This document shows, one piece after another, positions 24,645 through 33,453 of a DNA stretch of 64,000 nucleotides. Made by a program: the position numbers and the translations under genes. The notes beneath the pieces were generated by a model that was not told the origin of the DNA, did no database searches, and saw nothing but the letters and a program-made list of their open reading frames with translations. Origin of the DNA: Spirochaetales bacterium (GTDB lineage Bacteria > Spirochaetota > Spirochaetia > UBA9216); the NCBI GenBank assembly GCA_016839055.1, contig JAEKNX010000019.1, positions 1-64,000 of the forward strand, written 5' to 3'. Position 1 is the first letter of the stretch. Every line of letters begins with the position of its first letter.

Positions 24645-25097
24645 GTGAACAGAAAAGCAGGTTTTACTCTAATAATGATAATATTTATACTCTCGGCTGC
24701 AGGCTGCGCTACACCGATACACAGGATCAAGTCCGAACCGGAAGTTTTTGTCGGACGAGAGGTCAGAGTATCCGGTGAAGTTACACTTGAAATTCCCATC
24801 CCTTTCATGGATTTTTCGATATACCAGATAGATGACGGCACCGGCCGCATCTTTTTAATATCAGGCGGCACCCACCATATCGGTGATCGGCTGCAGAGTT
24901 CTGCCGAAGTAATCGGAATAACAAAAAAAGGCTCCAAGACCGCCGCCGCCGAGATAACTGAAAAAACAGCTGACTTTCTTGTGAAACATAAAATGGCAGA
25001 CCCAGGTGCCGCCGAAAAGCTGAGTAAAAAACTGTTCAGACTGATTGCCGCCCTGGGCGAACAAGTTGAGGGCAGCTACTTCCTTATGTCCAAATAG
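24645..25097 (+). CDS. Small lipoprotein with OB-fold-like domain
   Basis: GTG start after AAGGAG. A lipoprotein signal (IIFILSAAGC, Cys about 21) is followed by a nucleic-acid-binding-like OB pattern (FVGREVRVSGEVTLEIPIP, YQIDDGTGRIFLIS, IGDRLQSSAEVIGI) and a helical C-terminus. Periplasmic or outer-membrane location is likely. Bacterial OB-fold lipoproteins of this sort often bind ligands other than DNA, and the function here is unknown. Confidence 0.7.
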   Translation: MNRKAGFTLIMIIFILSAAGCATPIHRIKSEPEVFVGREVRVSGEVTLEIPIPFMDFSIYQIDDGTGRIFLISGGTHHIGDRLQSSAEVIGITKKGSKTAAAEITEKTADFLVKHKMADPGAAEKLSKKLFRLIAALGEQVEGSYFLMSK

Positions 25098-25144
25098 TAC
25101 AGCTTTGCAGGTACAGGCATAATATACTAAATATTCAACACCGA

Positions 25145-26128
25145 TTAACTCCGGGAGGGAGATTTCCTCTTCTTGATAACTTCCTGGAGAATTCCTGATA
25201 CAAAAAGCTGCCAGGGATGGTAGAAAATAAGCGGCAGCAGGGCAATTCCAAGAAGTTCCGGCTGCCCGTCAAAAAAGGCACTCAAGAGAGGAACGCCCAT
25301 AGCGAGCGTTTTCTTTGGGGCCGTGAATGCCACGCTTATCCGATCCTCAAGGCTGAACCCTATAACCGCTGCTCCGGCGGAAGCAAGACTCAGAAGAATG
25401 ATGAAGGAGACGGCAAGATAACCGTAGACTCCTGCCATAGACCTTAGATTACCTGTAAACTCCGGATCTCCTGCTGATTTCGAGAATGCAAAAAAGAGGA
25501 TAAAAAGAATGAATAAATTGGCAAGGACGGCCAGCGTTCTTTTCTGCTTAACGGCAAAATTCCCAAGCCATCTTCGCATGAACGCTCCGGCGCCAATCGG
25601 CAGCAGCATCATAAGGGCAAGTTTTCGAAAAATTTCCACTAGCTCGGATACAGGAAGGGCTTCACTTGAAGTCTTTAGCATCAGAGATAAAAGAAGAGGA
25701 GAAATAATTACACCGATAAGATTGGAGAAGGCAGCATTGAACATTGTTGCAACAACATTTCCTCCGGCCGACTGCGTAAAGACGATACAGCTAGAAATTG
25801 TAGCGGGAAGACAGGCCAGGGCGTATATCCCGACCAGGACCTGAGGCGCGAAATAATCTTTCAACAGCATCGATGTAAAATAAAAATATAGCGGTACAAC
25901 TGCAAAAATAAAAAGCTGGATATAGATATGAAGCCGAATATCCTTTAATCCTGATTTGATTGAATTAACAGGCAGTTTGAGGCCGGTTATAAAAAAAAGA
26001 AGAACCACAAGGACGGTACTGAATACCGCGCCCCTGTTGAGCATTATCCCGAACTCGCTGATCAGTATTCCAAGTGTAAGTACAAGGAATATTCCAAATA
26101 TAAACCAGTTTCTTTTAATAAAATTCAT
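25145..26128 (-). CDS. Bile acid:sodium symporter (BASS)-family transporter
   Basis: The 327-residue protein has about 9-10 membrane segments of the SBF-like type (PF13593), including GLKLPVNSIKSGLKDIRLH, ACLPATISSCIVFTQSAGGNVVAT with the crossover-type helix, and a C-terminal KKTLAMGVPLLSAFF. In this class it would be a sodium-coupled organic anion importer. It is the last gene of the seven-gene operon beginning at 31944, and is a candidate uptake system for that operon's substrate. Confidence 0.85.
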   Translation of the reverse strand: MNFIKRNWFIFGIFLVLTLGILISEFGIMLNRGAVFSTVLVVLLFFITGLKLPVNSIKSGLKDIRLHIYIQLFIFAVVPLYFYFTSMLLKDYFAPQVLVGIYALACLPATISSCIVFTQSAGGNVVATMFNAAFSNLIGVIISPLLLSLMLKTSSEALPVSELVEIFRKLALMMLLPIGAGAFMRRWLGNFAVKQKRTLAVLANLFILFILFFAFSKSAGDPEFTGNLRSMAGVYGYLAVSFIILLSLASAGAAVIGFSLEDRISVAFTAPKKTLAMGVPLLSAFFDGQPELLGIALLPLIFYHPWQLFVSGILQEVIKKRKSPSRS

Positions 26129-26151
26129 TCGCGGGGTATCACCTGCTCCTT

Positions 26152-26535
26152 TTATTTGTCTTTATCAGGAATGGTAAATCTCTGACTGTCAAAACGGTCT
26201 CCTCCGAGCCAGAAATCTATCTTGATTCCGCTGCTCGTCCTGGTTACATCGGTGTGCTTAACCTGCCATCCGAGGAGGTTGAGCCGTGACGAGCCCAGCA
26301 GATCCCGGCCGCTCATCTCGCCATAATAGCCTGAGAGTTCCGGGCGTTTCTGACTGTTCAGATCTTTTTCCATCTGCTCAATCTCTTCGTCGGTGTGAGG
26401 ATTGTCGTCCATGACACTGAGGTGAAGACCGTCTTCTTCCTGATGCAGTGATATTACCATCCGCATCGGATCTCCATCAAGAATATAGCTTGATATCTCT
26501 CCGATTAAATGCAGAATAAATTCTTTTCTTCTCAT
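26152..26535 (-). CDS. Hypothetical protein following DUF1576
   Basis: The track start (26586) overlaps the previous gene. Met at 26535 (MRRKEFILHLIGEI) has TAGGAG at good spacing and begins after the DUF1576 stop. The 127-residue soluble protein has a beta-rich core (RMVISLHQEEDGLHLSVMDD) and C-terminal GGDRF. The pattern faintly recalls a degenerate GHKL ATPase fold (LSVMDDNP as a DxGxG-like strand, GRDLLGSSRL), but no nucleotide motif is complete. Its function is unknown; its place between two membrane proteins suggests a cytoplasmic partner. Confidence 0.6.
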   Translation of the reverse strand: MRRKEFILHLIGEISSYILDGDPMRMVISLHQEEDGLHLSVMDDNPHTDEEIEQMEKDLNSQKRPELSGYYGEMSGRDLLGSSRLNLLGWQVKHTDVTRTSSGIKIDFWLGGDRFDSQRFTIPDKDK

Positions 26536-26545
26536 TCGAATGCTC

Positions 26546-27796
26546 CTATCGGGTCCCGTTCTTGTTGTTTTTATACCATTGAACAACAGCGACTATCAGC
26601 GAGGCGGTAAGGCCGCCGGCAAAACCATTATTATAAAGGTTCATCCCGCCCTGCCAGCTGCCGGTCTGTGAAACAAGGAGTAGATGAAGAAAACCAGCTA
26701 TTATTCCGGGTAATATTCCGAACTGGCCGGCTATCGGGGCCAGGGTGGTACAAAAAATTGCCGCGAGTAATACTCCGGGCGCAGCCAGCGGTTTGCCGAA
26801 GAGAAGGGCTGCCAGAATTACTCCGGCCACAACCGGCCATGAGTTTTTCAGATGGGTTCCAAATGCGCCGAACCCCATAATAGTAAGAAGCCCGCCGATA
26901 GTGGCGCCGTTAAAATCACCGCCGATAAAATATATGTAGGCTGAGCCTATCAGTCCTATCAGGGCGCTGTTAATCATAGCACCGCCCAGGGAAGTCATAT
27001 CAATAAAGTCAGAGGGAAGACGACCAGCCTGCTTTTGAATCTTAAGGAATGCAGTTAGACTCTTTCTCCCGCCGGTGAGCAGACCTGTGATAAGCAGCAC
27101 GGCGGAGAGAACCGGAATTAACAAGACTGTAAAAAGGCTGCTTTCCGAGTACCAGTTCAAGTCTGCGGCCAGGGCCGGGCCTCCGGCCCTCACTAGTGCT
27201 GCGGCAAACAGGCTAAGGAAACCGCAGGTCATTCCCATATTATAGAGATTATAACCCTGATGCATATGAAGCATGGCCACCGCTACCGCGGGTAGAAAAA
27301 AACCGACAACAAGGCCGCCGCCGGCTCCCGCGATAACAGCCGAGATTCCCGTCAATCCTATTTCAACAGCAAGGGTACTGACAAGCGGCCCAAGGGCTGT
27401 TCCGAAAAGGGCAATGATTATGTATTCCTTGAATGTTTTTAACGCAAATCTGGAGGAGAGATAAACACCGGCGAATATCGGTATGATGTTTACCGGTGTT
27501 TTCCCGAAGAGTCCGAACCCCATCATAGTGAATATGGCCGCGAAGGTCGGTCCGGAGAGCGTGGTTCCCGTAAGCCTTATTAGAAGATAACCTACCAGGC
27601 CTACGGCCGCCGAATTAATCAGGGCGGCCCCAACCCCCTCGGTCATAAAAAAGTCGTTTATGAGTCTTGCAGGCTGAATCTGAATTGAGATAAAACCGGA
27701 TAGAGCCTCCGTTCCGCCAACTATAAAGCCAGCGGCGGCAAATGCCGCTATCATAAGCGGAAAGAAAACTGACAGAATCCGGCTCTGGCTCAGCAT
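26546..27796 (-). CDS. DUF1576 polytopic membrane protein
   Basis: The 416-residue, glycine-rich protein has about 12 hydrophobic segments. Two halves repeat: Q.ARL..DFF...GVGAALINSA...MMGFGLFGKTP...AGVYL (about 40-115) and QAGRLPSDFIDMTSLGGAMINSA...IMGFGAFGTH...AGVIL (about 255-335). A central MLHMHQGYNLYNMGMTCGF matches a later GGMNLYNNGFAGG. Internal duplication, glycine packing and position with catabolic genes suggest a transporter, but the family has no assigned function. It lies 6 bases after the dehydrogenase gene. Confidence 0.8.
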   Translation of the reverse strand: MLSQSRILSVFFPLMIAAFAAAGFIVGGTEALSGFISIQIQPARLINDFFMTEGVGAALINSAAVGLVGYLLIRLTGTTLSGPTFAAIFTMMGFGLFGKTPVNIIPIFAGVYLSSRFALKTFKEYIIIALFGTALGPLVSTLAVEIGLTGISAVIAGAGGGLVVGFFLPAVAVAMLHMHQGYNLYNMGMTCGFLSLFAAALVRAGGPALAADLNWYSESSLFTVLLIPVLSAVLLITGLLTGGRKSLTAFLKIQKQAGRLPSDFIDMTSLGGAMINSALIGLIGSAYIYFIGGDFNGATIGGLLTIMGFGAFGTHLKNSWPVVAGVILAALLFGKPLAAPGVLLAAIFCTTLAPIAGQFGILPGIIAGFLHLLLVSQTGSWQGGMNLYNNGFAGGLTASLIVAVVQWYKNNKNGTR

Positions 27797-27802
27797 TCCT
27801 CC

Positions 27803-28693
27803 TTAATCGCCTATTTTAGATCCGGCCATCGTTTCAAAGACCTTCACAACAGCCGAAGCGTTCTCTTCTCCGTATCCCATATTAAGACCTATCTTGTTCA
27901 CTTCATGAACAATATTGGAAAGAAGGACCGGCACACTTAAAGATTCCGAAAAATTCCTGATGAGCTCGGTATCCTTTACCATCGTTCGCAGATGAAAAGA
28001 AACATCAAAGTCACGGCTGATTATTGAATTACCCACGCCTTCTACAACCGGTGAACGGAAATCAGATTCCATCCAGACCTTTAGAACCTCTTTAGGATCA
28101 AGTCCTGCTTTTGACGCAAGAACCATGGACTCACATAGTGCCGCGACTATAGTGGAAACAAGATGATTCCCGCAGAGTTTCGTTGCATAACCCTTGCCGT
28201 GACCGCCCATGTAGTGATAAGTCTCACCTACAACGCTTAATACCTGCACGGCCCTGTCATAGACAGCCTTCTCTCCGCCGGCCATTATCCAGAGTCCGCC
28301 TGAGTTGGCTTCTCCCTTCGTTCCGTGAACGGGGGCGTCAAGGAAATCAGCGCCATTTTTTCTGAAAGCCTCGGCAGCCGAGACTCCCGCTTCAGGAAGC
28401 TGGGTACTCATATCTATATATATCTGACCACTGCAGGCGTTCTCAATAAGACCGTCAGCGCCGTTCATAACCGAATCAAAGGCGGACTTGTCCCAAAGCA
28501 TGCTGATGATAAAATCCGCGCCCTTTGCCGCAGCAGCCGGAGTATTACAATATTCGGCTCCGGCGGCAATTAGATCCGCGGCGTTGTCCTTTGTTCTGTT
28601 ATAACATTTAACTTCAAAACCTGATGATAACAGAGTCTTTCCCATTCCGGTTCCCATTATTCCGGTACCGATTATCGCTATTCTTTTTTCCAT
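27803..28693 (-). CDS. 3-hydroxyisobutyrate dehydrogenase-family oxidoreductase
   Basis: The NAD(P)-binding Rossmann motif is IAIIGTGIMGTGMGKTLL. The substrate-binding signature is DAPVHGTKGEANSGGLWIM, and the catalytic Lys is in GHGKGYATKLCGNHLVST. The length (296) and two-domain layout are standard for beta-hydroxyacid dehydrogenases (hydroxyisobutyrate, tartronate semialdehyde, threonate types). NRT near position 33 after the beta-2 strand favours NADP. In this operon it probably oxidises a sugar-acid or polyol-derived substrate, but which one is not clear. Confidence 0.9.
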   Translation of the reverse strand: MEKRIAIIGTGIMGTGMGKTLLSSGFEVKCYNRTKDNAADLIAAGAEYCNTPAAAAKGADFIISMLWDKSAFDSVMNGADGLIENACSGQIYIDMSTQLPEAGVSAAEAFRKNGADFLDAPVHGTKGEANSGGLWIMAGGEKAVYDRAVQVLSVVGETYHYMGGHGKGYATKLCGNHLVSTIVAALCESMVLASKAGLDPKEVLKVWMESDFRSPVVEGVGNSIISRDFDVSFHLRTMVKDTELIRNFSESLSVPVLLSNIVHEVNKIGLNMGYGEENASAVVKVFETMAGSKIGD

Positions 28694-28784
28694 AAAAACT
28701 CCTTAGATCATATTTTTATTAATATAACATTAATTCCTTGAATGCTGAAAATAATAACTTACATCTAAGCGTTGGAATTGTAAT

Positions 28785-29744
28785 CTATCGGGACAGTACA
28801 GCTTCGGCGGTCTGATCATCCAGAATGAGGGATGTAAACCACCCGCCTCTAAGCGCCGCCCTGACTACCTCTGTCTTGAGTTCTCCGTAGGCCAGCCCGA
28901 AACGAGCTTTGATGCTGCGGAATTCATTTCCGTCCAGACCTATCATCTTAACAAGTGATTCAATATCGACAAGTGATCCTTGGCTGTCTACACTGTATGC
29001 CCCCACATCTCCCACGACCTTATGACTGCGCATTATCATCATATCTTCAGCCGTGATGTGTCCACCGGAGAAGAGGGCAGAATGGCCTCCGCTGTCGAGC
29101 GGGCTTACACCGACTACGACTACATCAAGATTTTGGCAGCTCTCGTAATTCGGTTTATTGCTTCTGCTCTTGTACAGCTGCTTTCGTATTTCCACGGAAT
29201 TGACGATGAACGGAGCGTGAAGATAGATGGCCGGGCAGTTCCATGCAGATGAGAGTTTCTGCAAAAGCTGATGCCCGTCGAAAGCCGCGTCAGCGGCTCC
29301 GAGAGAACCTGTAAGCTGAACACAGTTTACAGGCACCGGCAGTTTAAGTGCCAGCGACTCAACGGCTTCACGCAGTGTGGTTCCGAAAGTCAGTCCTAAA
29401 TTGCAGCCGCTTCGGAGGCTTCCGTAAATGATATCCGCGGCAAAACGGCCCAGCGCCTTCTTTCTTTCTCCCGTCTCCATTGCCCGGGGTAGATTTAGAA
29501 CGCAGGCCTCTTCTATTCCGAATCTGGACCGAAGCTCATCCTCAAGCCTGCCGGCCCTCTGAAAGAACCGGTTTATTGTAATATTTACAACACCCTTGGC
29601 TTGAGCCTCGGTTATAAGTCTTGAGACAAGAGATCGGGATATCTTCATCTGGGCAGCAATTTCAGCCTGCAGCATCCCCTTCAGAAAGTATAGTTCGGCA
29701 GCCTCGGCAAGCATTCCGTATCTCCTGTACTCGGAATCATTCAT
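28785..29744 (-). CDS. SorC/DeoR-type sugar-binding regulator
   Basis: The N-terminal HTH (LKGMLQAEIAAQMKISRSLVSRLITEAQAKGVV) is followed by a SorC sugar-binding domain (about 55-315) with GLTFGTTLREAVESLALKLP and VVVGVSPLDSGGHSALF. SorC-family proteins bind phosphorylated sugars as effectors. It is the third gene of the operon headed by the epimerase, so it likely autoregulates it. A palindrome overlapping that promoter (31989-32016) is a suitable operator. Confidence 0.9.
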   Translation of the reverse strand: MNDSEYRRYGMLAEAAELYFLKGMLQAEIAAQMKISRSLVSRLITEAQAKGVVNITINRFFQRAGRLEDELRSRFGIEEACVLNLPRAMETGERKKALGRFAADIIYGSLRSGCNLGLTFGTTLREAVESLALKLPVPVNCVQLTGSLGAADAAFDGHQLLQKLSSAWNCPAIYLHAPFIVNSVEIRKQLYKSRSNKPNYESCQNLDVVVVGVSPLDSGGHSALFSGGHITAEDMMIMRSHKVVGDVGAYSVDSQGSLVDIESLVKMIGLDGNEFRSIKARFGLAYGELKTEVVRAALRGGWFTSLILDDQTAEAVLSR

Positions 29745-29753
29745 TCCCGAAAC

Positions 29754-31298
29754 CTAATCCACTGTCTTAACGAGCCTTGCCGACTCATCTTTCAGATTTT
29801 CATAAGTTGCCACATACTGCCTGACATATTCCCGGTACTTCTCAGTATTTACCGGATTCGGTTCAATAATTTTCGCGACCCGAACCATAGCATCGGCACC
29901 GCTCTGAAGGTCCGGATAGATTCCTGCTCCCATAGCCCCTGCGATGGCTGATCCGAGTGATACAGCCTGCTGTTCTTCAGGTATTGTAAAAGGTTTGCCT
30001 GTTACATCGGCATGTATCTGCATCCAGAGATCCGACTGTGTAGCGCCTCCACAGACTATTATCTCGTCAATAACAACGCCGCCCTCTTCCATCTTCTGAA
30101 GGATCACCTGAGTGCCGTAGACAACGCCTTCCATAATAGCCCTGAAGATGTGGGCGGGAGTATGCTTAAGCGTCAGCCCCCTGATTACTCCCCGGCTGTT
30201 TGCGTCGACCCAGGGAGTACGGTTTCCCTGCCAATGTTCCAGGACTACAAGACCTTCCGACCCTGGTGGGAGTTTCTCCGCCTGTTCATTCAAGACATCA
30301 TAGATGGACAAGCCCCTGCTTTCAGCCTCTTCCTTGATTTCCGCACTCACAAAGTTTGAAACAAACCATTTGATAATAGACCCGGTTGAAATCTGTCCGG
30401 CTTCGACCACTTCAGCACCAGGGACAATAGCGCCCGGAAAAGTACCGAAGATACCCGGCGCATGCAGTTCTTTGTCGGTAATACCAATATGGAGCTGAGA
30501 GGAACCGGTTATGATCGCCAGCTTTCCCGGTTTCAGCGCATTGAGACCGATTACTCCGATATATGCATCCGCCCCGCCGCCGGCAACCGGAATTCCAGCC
30601 TTAAGTCCAGTCTCCGCCGCAACTGAAGCACTCAGACCGGCAACAACCTCACCTATCTCGACAATTCGCTTCGGAAGTTTTTCAAAGATATCTCCGAGGC
30701 CGATTTTCTCATAAAGTGAAACAGGAAAGCCGCCTTCCTTTTTATTGTAAAACCATCTTATAGAAGTTGTATTAATGTTCGCCGTTATCTCTCCGGTTAA
30801 CCGGTAGGCAAGCCAGTCGGTGTGTTCAAAAATTGTCCTGGCATTAGTATAAACTTCAGGTTCATTTCGTTTAAGCCACAAATTCTTGCACGGAAACCAT
30901 TCGGCCGACACCTTGCCGAAGCCGACATACTTTAGTGCAGGATCACCGCAGGCGGCTATCTCATCAGCCTCGGCCACGGCCCGAATGTCCATCCACATTA
31001 AGGCGTCGCGCAGCGGCTTGCCGTCTTCATCCAGATATACGACCGTGCAGCTTGTTCCGTCGAGTCCTATACCTTCTATTGAGTGAGGATCTATATCAGA
31101 CTTCGCAAGAGCTTCCCTGATAGACTCGATTAATGACTCGTCCCACTGTTCTATACTCTGCTCGCAGCATCCATGTTGCCTGTGTATATTTTCATTCTGA
31201 CTGACACCAAAACTAATACAGTTTCCCGCTTCGTCATATATGCCCGCCCTTATACTCTCGGTTCCCGCATCAATTCCCAATACATATCTACTCATCAT
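29754..31298 (-). CDS. FGGY-family carbohydrate kinase (ribulokinase-like)
   Basis: It phosphorylates a sugar or polyol with ATP. The 514 residues have the FGGY N-terminal domain (YVLGIDAGTESIRAGIYD, GIGLDGTSCTVVYLD, LMWMDIRA) and C-terminal domain (AGGGADAYIGVIGL, IITGSSQLHIG, VVLEHWQGNRTPW, IIVCGGATQSDLWMQ with AVSLGSAIAGAMGAG). The closest relatives by eye are the ribulokinase and D-ribulokinase branch. It overlaps the epimerase gene by 11 bases. A ketopentulose kinase followed by a phosphate epimerase would be a coherent pathway, but the substrate is not proven. Confidence 0.88.
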   Translation of the reverse strand: MMSRYVLGIDAGTESIRAGIYDEAGNCISFGVSQNENIHRQHGCCEQSIEQWDESLIESIREALAKSDIDPHSIEGIGLDGTSCTVVYLDEDGKPLRDALMWMDIRAVAEADEIAACGDPALKYVGFGKVSAEWFPCKNLWLKRNEPEVYTNARTIFEHTDWLAYRLTGEITANINTTSIRWFYNKKEGGFPVSLYEKIGLGDIFEKLPKRIVEIGEVVAGLSASVAAETGLKAGIPVAGGGADAYIGVIGLNALKPGKLAIITGSSQLHIGITDKELHAPGIFGTFPGAIVPGAEVVEAGQISTGSIIKWFVSNFVSAEIKEEAESRGLSIYDVLNEQAEKLPPGSEGLVVLEHWQGNRTPWVDANSRGVIRGLTLKHTPAHIFRAIMEGVVYGTQVILQKMEEGGVVIDEIIVCGGATQSDLWMQIHADVTGKPFTIPEEQQAVSLGSAIAGAMGAGIYPDLQSGADAMVRVAKIIEPNPVNTEKYREYVRQYVATYENLKDESARLVKTVD

Positions 31299-31944
31299 TT
31301 AGCCCCTTCTTAATTCTTTCAATGTTTTGTTTGATGTTTCCACTGAATACAGCGCTTCCGAATATAAGTATATCAGCTCCGGCATCAACTATTCTGTTCA
31401 TCGTCTCAAGGTTAACTCCGCCGTCTACGGATATCCGTGTTTCAAGATTGTTCTTCCTGATATATTCCGCGGTCCTCTCTATCTTCTTCAGAATTCTGCT
31501 GTTGAAGTCCTGACCGCCTATCCCCGGATCAACTCCGAGAATATTTACAAACTCAGCTTCATCAATAAAAAATTCCATCGTCTCGAACCGGGTTGCAGGT
31601 ATAAAAGAAATTCCAGGGCTGATTCCGGCGCCCTTAATTTTCTTCATCAGCCTGGAGGGGAGTTCACAGCTTTCATACTGGATTGTCAAAATATCCACCC
31701 CGGACTCGAGAAAGGTATCGGCTATAGCCGGCATATTATGCACCGCAAGATGAGCCTCAAGAACCGAATCGGTTTCCACCCTAAGATCCTTAACGAGCTG
31801 ATCACTGAAGGCGATATGAGGAGTATAGTGGCCGTCACAGACATCGATATGAAACCTGGAGATACCGTTCTGCCCGGCAATTTTGAGATCACGTCCTAAA
31901 TACGCATGATTGGCCGCAAGAATTGAGCCGCATAGTTCTATCAT
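31288..31944 (-). CDS. Ribulose-phosphate 3-epimerase-family protein, divergent
   Basis: The TIM barrel of 218 residues keeps the metal/acid-base residues (RFHIDVCDG His and Asp, EAHLAV His, SVDGGVN Asp) and the phosphate-gripping VDPGIGGQDF. However, methionines usually lining the RPE active site are replaced: DVMD becomes DVCD, HLMV becomes HLAV, and L/M-S-VNPG becomes ILGVDPG. It is probably an epimerase for a related but different sugar phosphate (allulose-6-P-like, tetrulose-P or other). First gene of the operon; CCTCCAATACGGAGG surrounds its ribosome site. Confidence 0.85.
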   Translation of the reverse strand: MIELCGSILAANHAYLGRDLKIAGQNGISRFHIDVCDGHYTPHIAFSDQLVKDLRVETDSVLEAHLAVHNMPAIADTFLESGVDILTIQYESCELPSRLMKKIKGAGISPGISFIPATRFETMEFFIDEAEFVNILGVDPGIGGQDFNSRILKKIERTAEYIRKNNLETRISVDGGVNLETMNRIVDAGADILIFGSAVFSGNIKQNIERIKKGLNDE

Positions 31945-31965
31945 AAGTCCTCCGTATTGGAGGTA

Positions 31966-31994
31966 ATAATAAAGCCAAAACGGCCCTTTGTAAA
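31966..31994 (-). promoter_or_regulatory. Promoter of the epimerase-kinase-SorC operon
   Basis: On the minus strand TTTACA (31994-31989) and TATTAT (31971-31966) are 17 bases apart. The start would be just before the ribosome site of the epimerase gene. Confidence 0.65.
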
Positions 31995-32016
31995 TATTGT
32001 TATTGTAATATTCACA
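31989..32016. promoter_or_regulatory. 28-bp imperfect palindrome over the -35 element, probable operator
   Basis: TGTAAATATT-N8-AATATTCACA has 10-bp arms with one mismatch. It covers the -35 of the operon promoter, the expected place for autoregulation by the SorC protein. Confidence 0.55.
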
Positions 32017-32066
32017 TATTCCACAAACCGAACCCCTAGCCGCTGCGGGGCTACAGGAGCCCCCTG

Positions 32067-33251
32067 TCAGCCTTCCTTTTTCAGAACATCGGCGAGTATT
32101 TCGATAGCAGATTCTATTACAACGACCTCACTCATGGTAAAGTTCAGCCTCATCGTAGAGAGGCCCTCGCCGGCTTGGGTGAAAAAGTATTTTCCGGGAA
32201 CAAAGGCGACATTTCGCTTAATTGCCTTCCAGTAGATCTTCTCCATGTCCAGGCCTTTTGGACCTTCGGCCCAGATAAACATTCCCCCCTCGGGCCTTGA
32301 AAATGTGAAGCCAGGTGGAAAATACTTATCGAGGGCAGAAAGCATGGCAGCATGTTTGGGGCGGTACAATTCTATAATATTAGGAAGCTGCTGCTCAAGA
32401 TATCCGCCGCCAACATACTCTGCTGCAATAGCCTGTGAAAAGGTGGAAGTGTGAAGATCAACTCCCTGTTTTGTAATAACCATCCAGCGACTGATTACTT
32501 CAGGAGCGACACAGATGCCTATTCGAAGCCCCGGAGCCAGAACCTTCGACAGAGTTGTGATATAGATGACGTTATCAGGAGCCATTGTCTTTATAGCCGG
32601 GAGAGCATCACCTGAATATCTGAGATTACTATAAGGATCATCTTCAACAAGGAGGGCCCCGTATTTAATTATTATTTCCGCTATCTTCTTCCGCCTATCG
32701 AGACTGATGCTGCGACCGGTGGGATTCTGAAAGGTCGGTACTGTATACACAAATTTTATTTTATGATTTTTAAGGACATCTTCAAGAGATTCCGGAATAA
32801 GTCCGTCCTCATCCATCTCAATCCTGACAAACTCGGGTTCATAGGGTTTAAACGCCTGAATTGCGCCTAGATATGTCGGAGCCTCAACCGCAATCTTGTC
32901 GCCTGCTGAAATCAGCACCTTACATAGAGAATCAAGCACTCCCTGAGAGCCGCTTTGAATGGTGACCTCTTCAGGAGAAACATGTATGCCGCGCTGGCTC
33001 AGATAGACAGCCATTACCTCACGTAGAGGAGTAAAGCCCTCCGTCAAATCATACTGAAAAGCTGCCGAGCCGTATTTTGTAAACACCTTATCGGTCAGCT
33101 GCTTTATCCGCTCCATCGGAAAACTGTCAGGTGAAGGTATTCCTCCGGCAAGCGATACCATGCCAGGCTGACCTACAACCTTGAGAATCTCCCTTATCGC
33201 GCTGGCACCCATCTTGCCGGTTCGCTCAGAAAGTAAGTGTGTAAAATCCAT
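32067..33251 (-). CDS. PLP-dependent aminotransferase, class I/II (LysN/MocR-like)
   Basis: The fold-type I aminotransferase of 394 residues has an N-terminal LAGGIPSPDSFP, TIQSGSQGVLDSLCK, PTFQNPTGRS, LVEDDPYSNLRYSG and the PLP Lys in YITTLSKVLAPGLRIG. It resembles the 2-aminoadipate/broad-range aminotransferases and has no HTH domain. It is monocistronic and divergent from the DeoR operon. Donor and acceptor cannot be set from sequence. Confidence 0.9.
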   Translation of the reverse strand: MDFTHLLSERTGKMGASAIREILKVVGQPGMVSLAGGIPSPDSFPMERIKQLTDKVFTKYGSAAFQYDLTEGFTPLREVMAVYLSQRGIHVSPEEVTIQSGSQGVLDSLCKVLISAGDKIAVEAPTYLGAIQAFKPYEPEFVRIEMDEDGLIPESLEDVLKNHKIKFVYTVPTFQNPTGRSISLDRRKKIAEIIIKYGALLVEDDPYSNLRYSGDALPAIKTMAPDNVIYITTLSKVLAPGLRIGICVAPEVISRWMVITKQGVDLHTSTFSQAIAAEYVGGGYLEQQLPNIIELYRPKHAAMLSALDKYFPPGFTFSRPEGGMFIWAEGPKGLDMEKIYWKAIKRNVAFVPGKYFFTQAGEGLSTMRLNFTMSEVVVIESAIEILADVLKKEG

Positions 33252-33371
33252 AAGAGTCTCCTATTGGGGATAGCATAATTGATAATCACTGTATAAATCA
33301 AGCTTTTTATAGATATCTGCATGATGTAGCGAATTTTATTACTGTCAGCACCTTCGACTCAGATCCGCTAT

Positions 33372-33400
33372 TTGACAAGCTTGCCAATGTTTGCTATAGT
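33372..33400 (+). promoter_or_regulatory. Strong promoter of the DeoR operon
   Basis: TTGACA and TATAGT with a 17-base spacer. AATGTTT (33387) between the boxes and AAACATT (33428) downstream form an inverted pair that could bind the DeoR-type repressor. Confidence 0.75.
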
Positions 33401-33453
33401 TTGTATTAACATATATATTGTTCATATAAACATTTCCAGACAGGAGATTTTCA

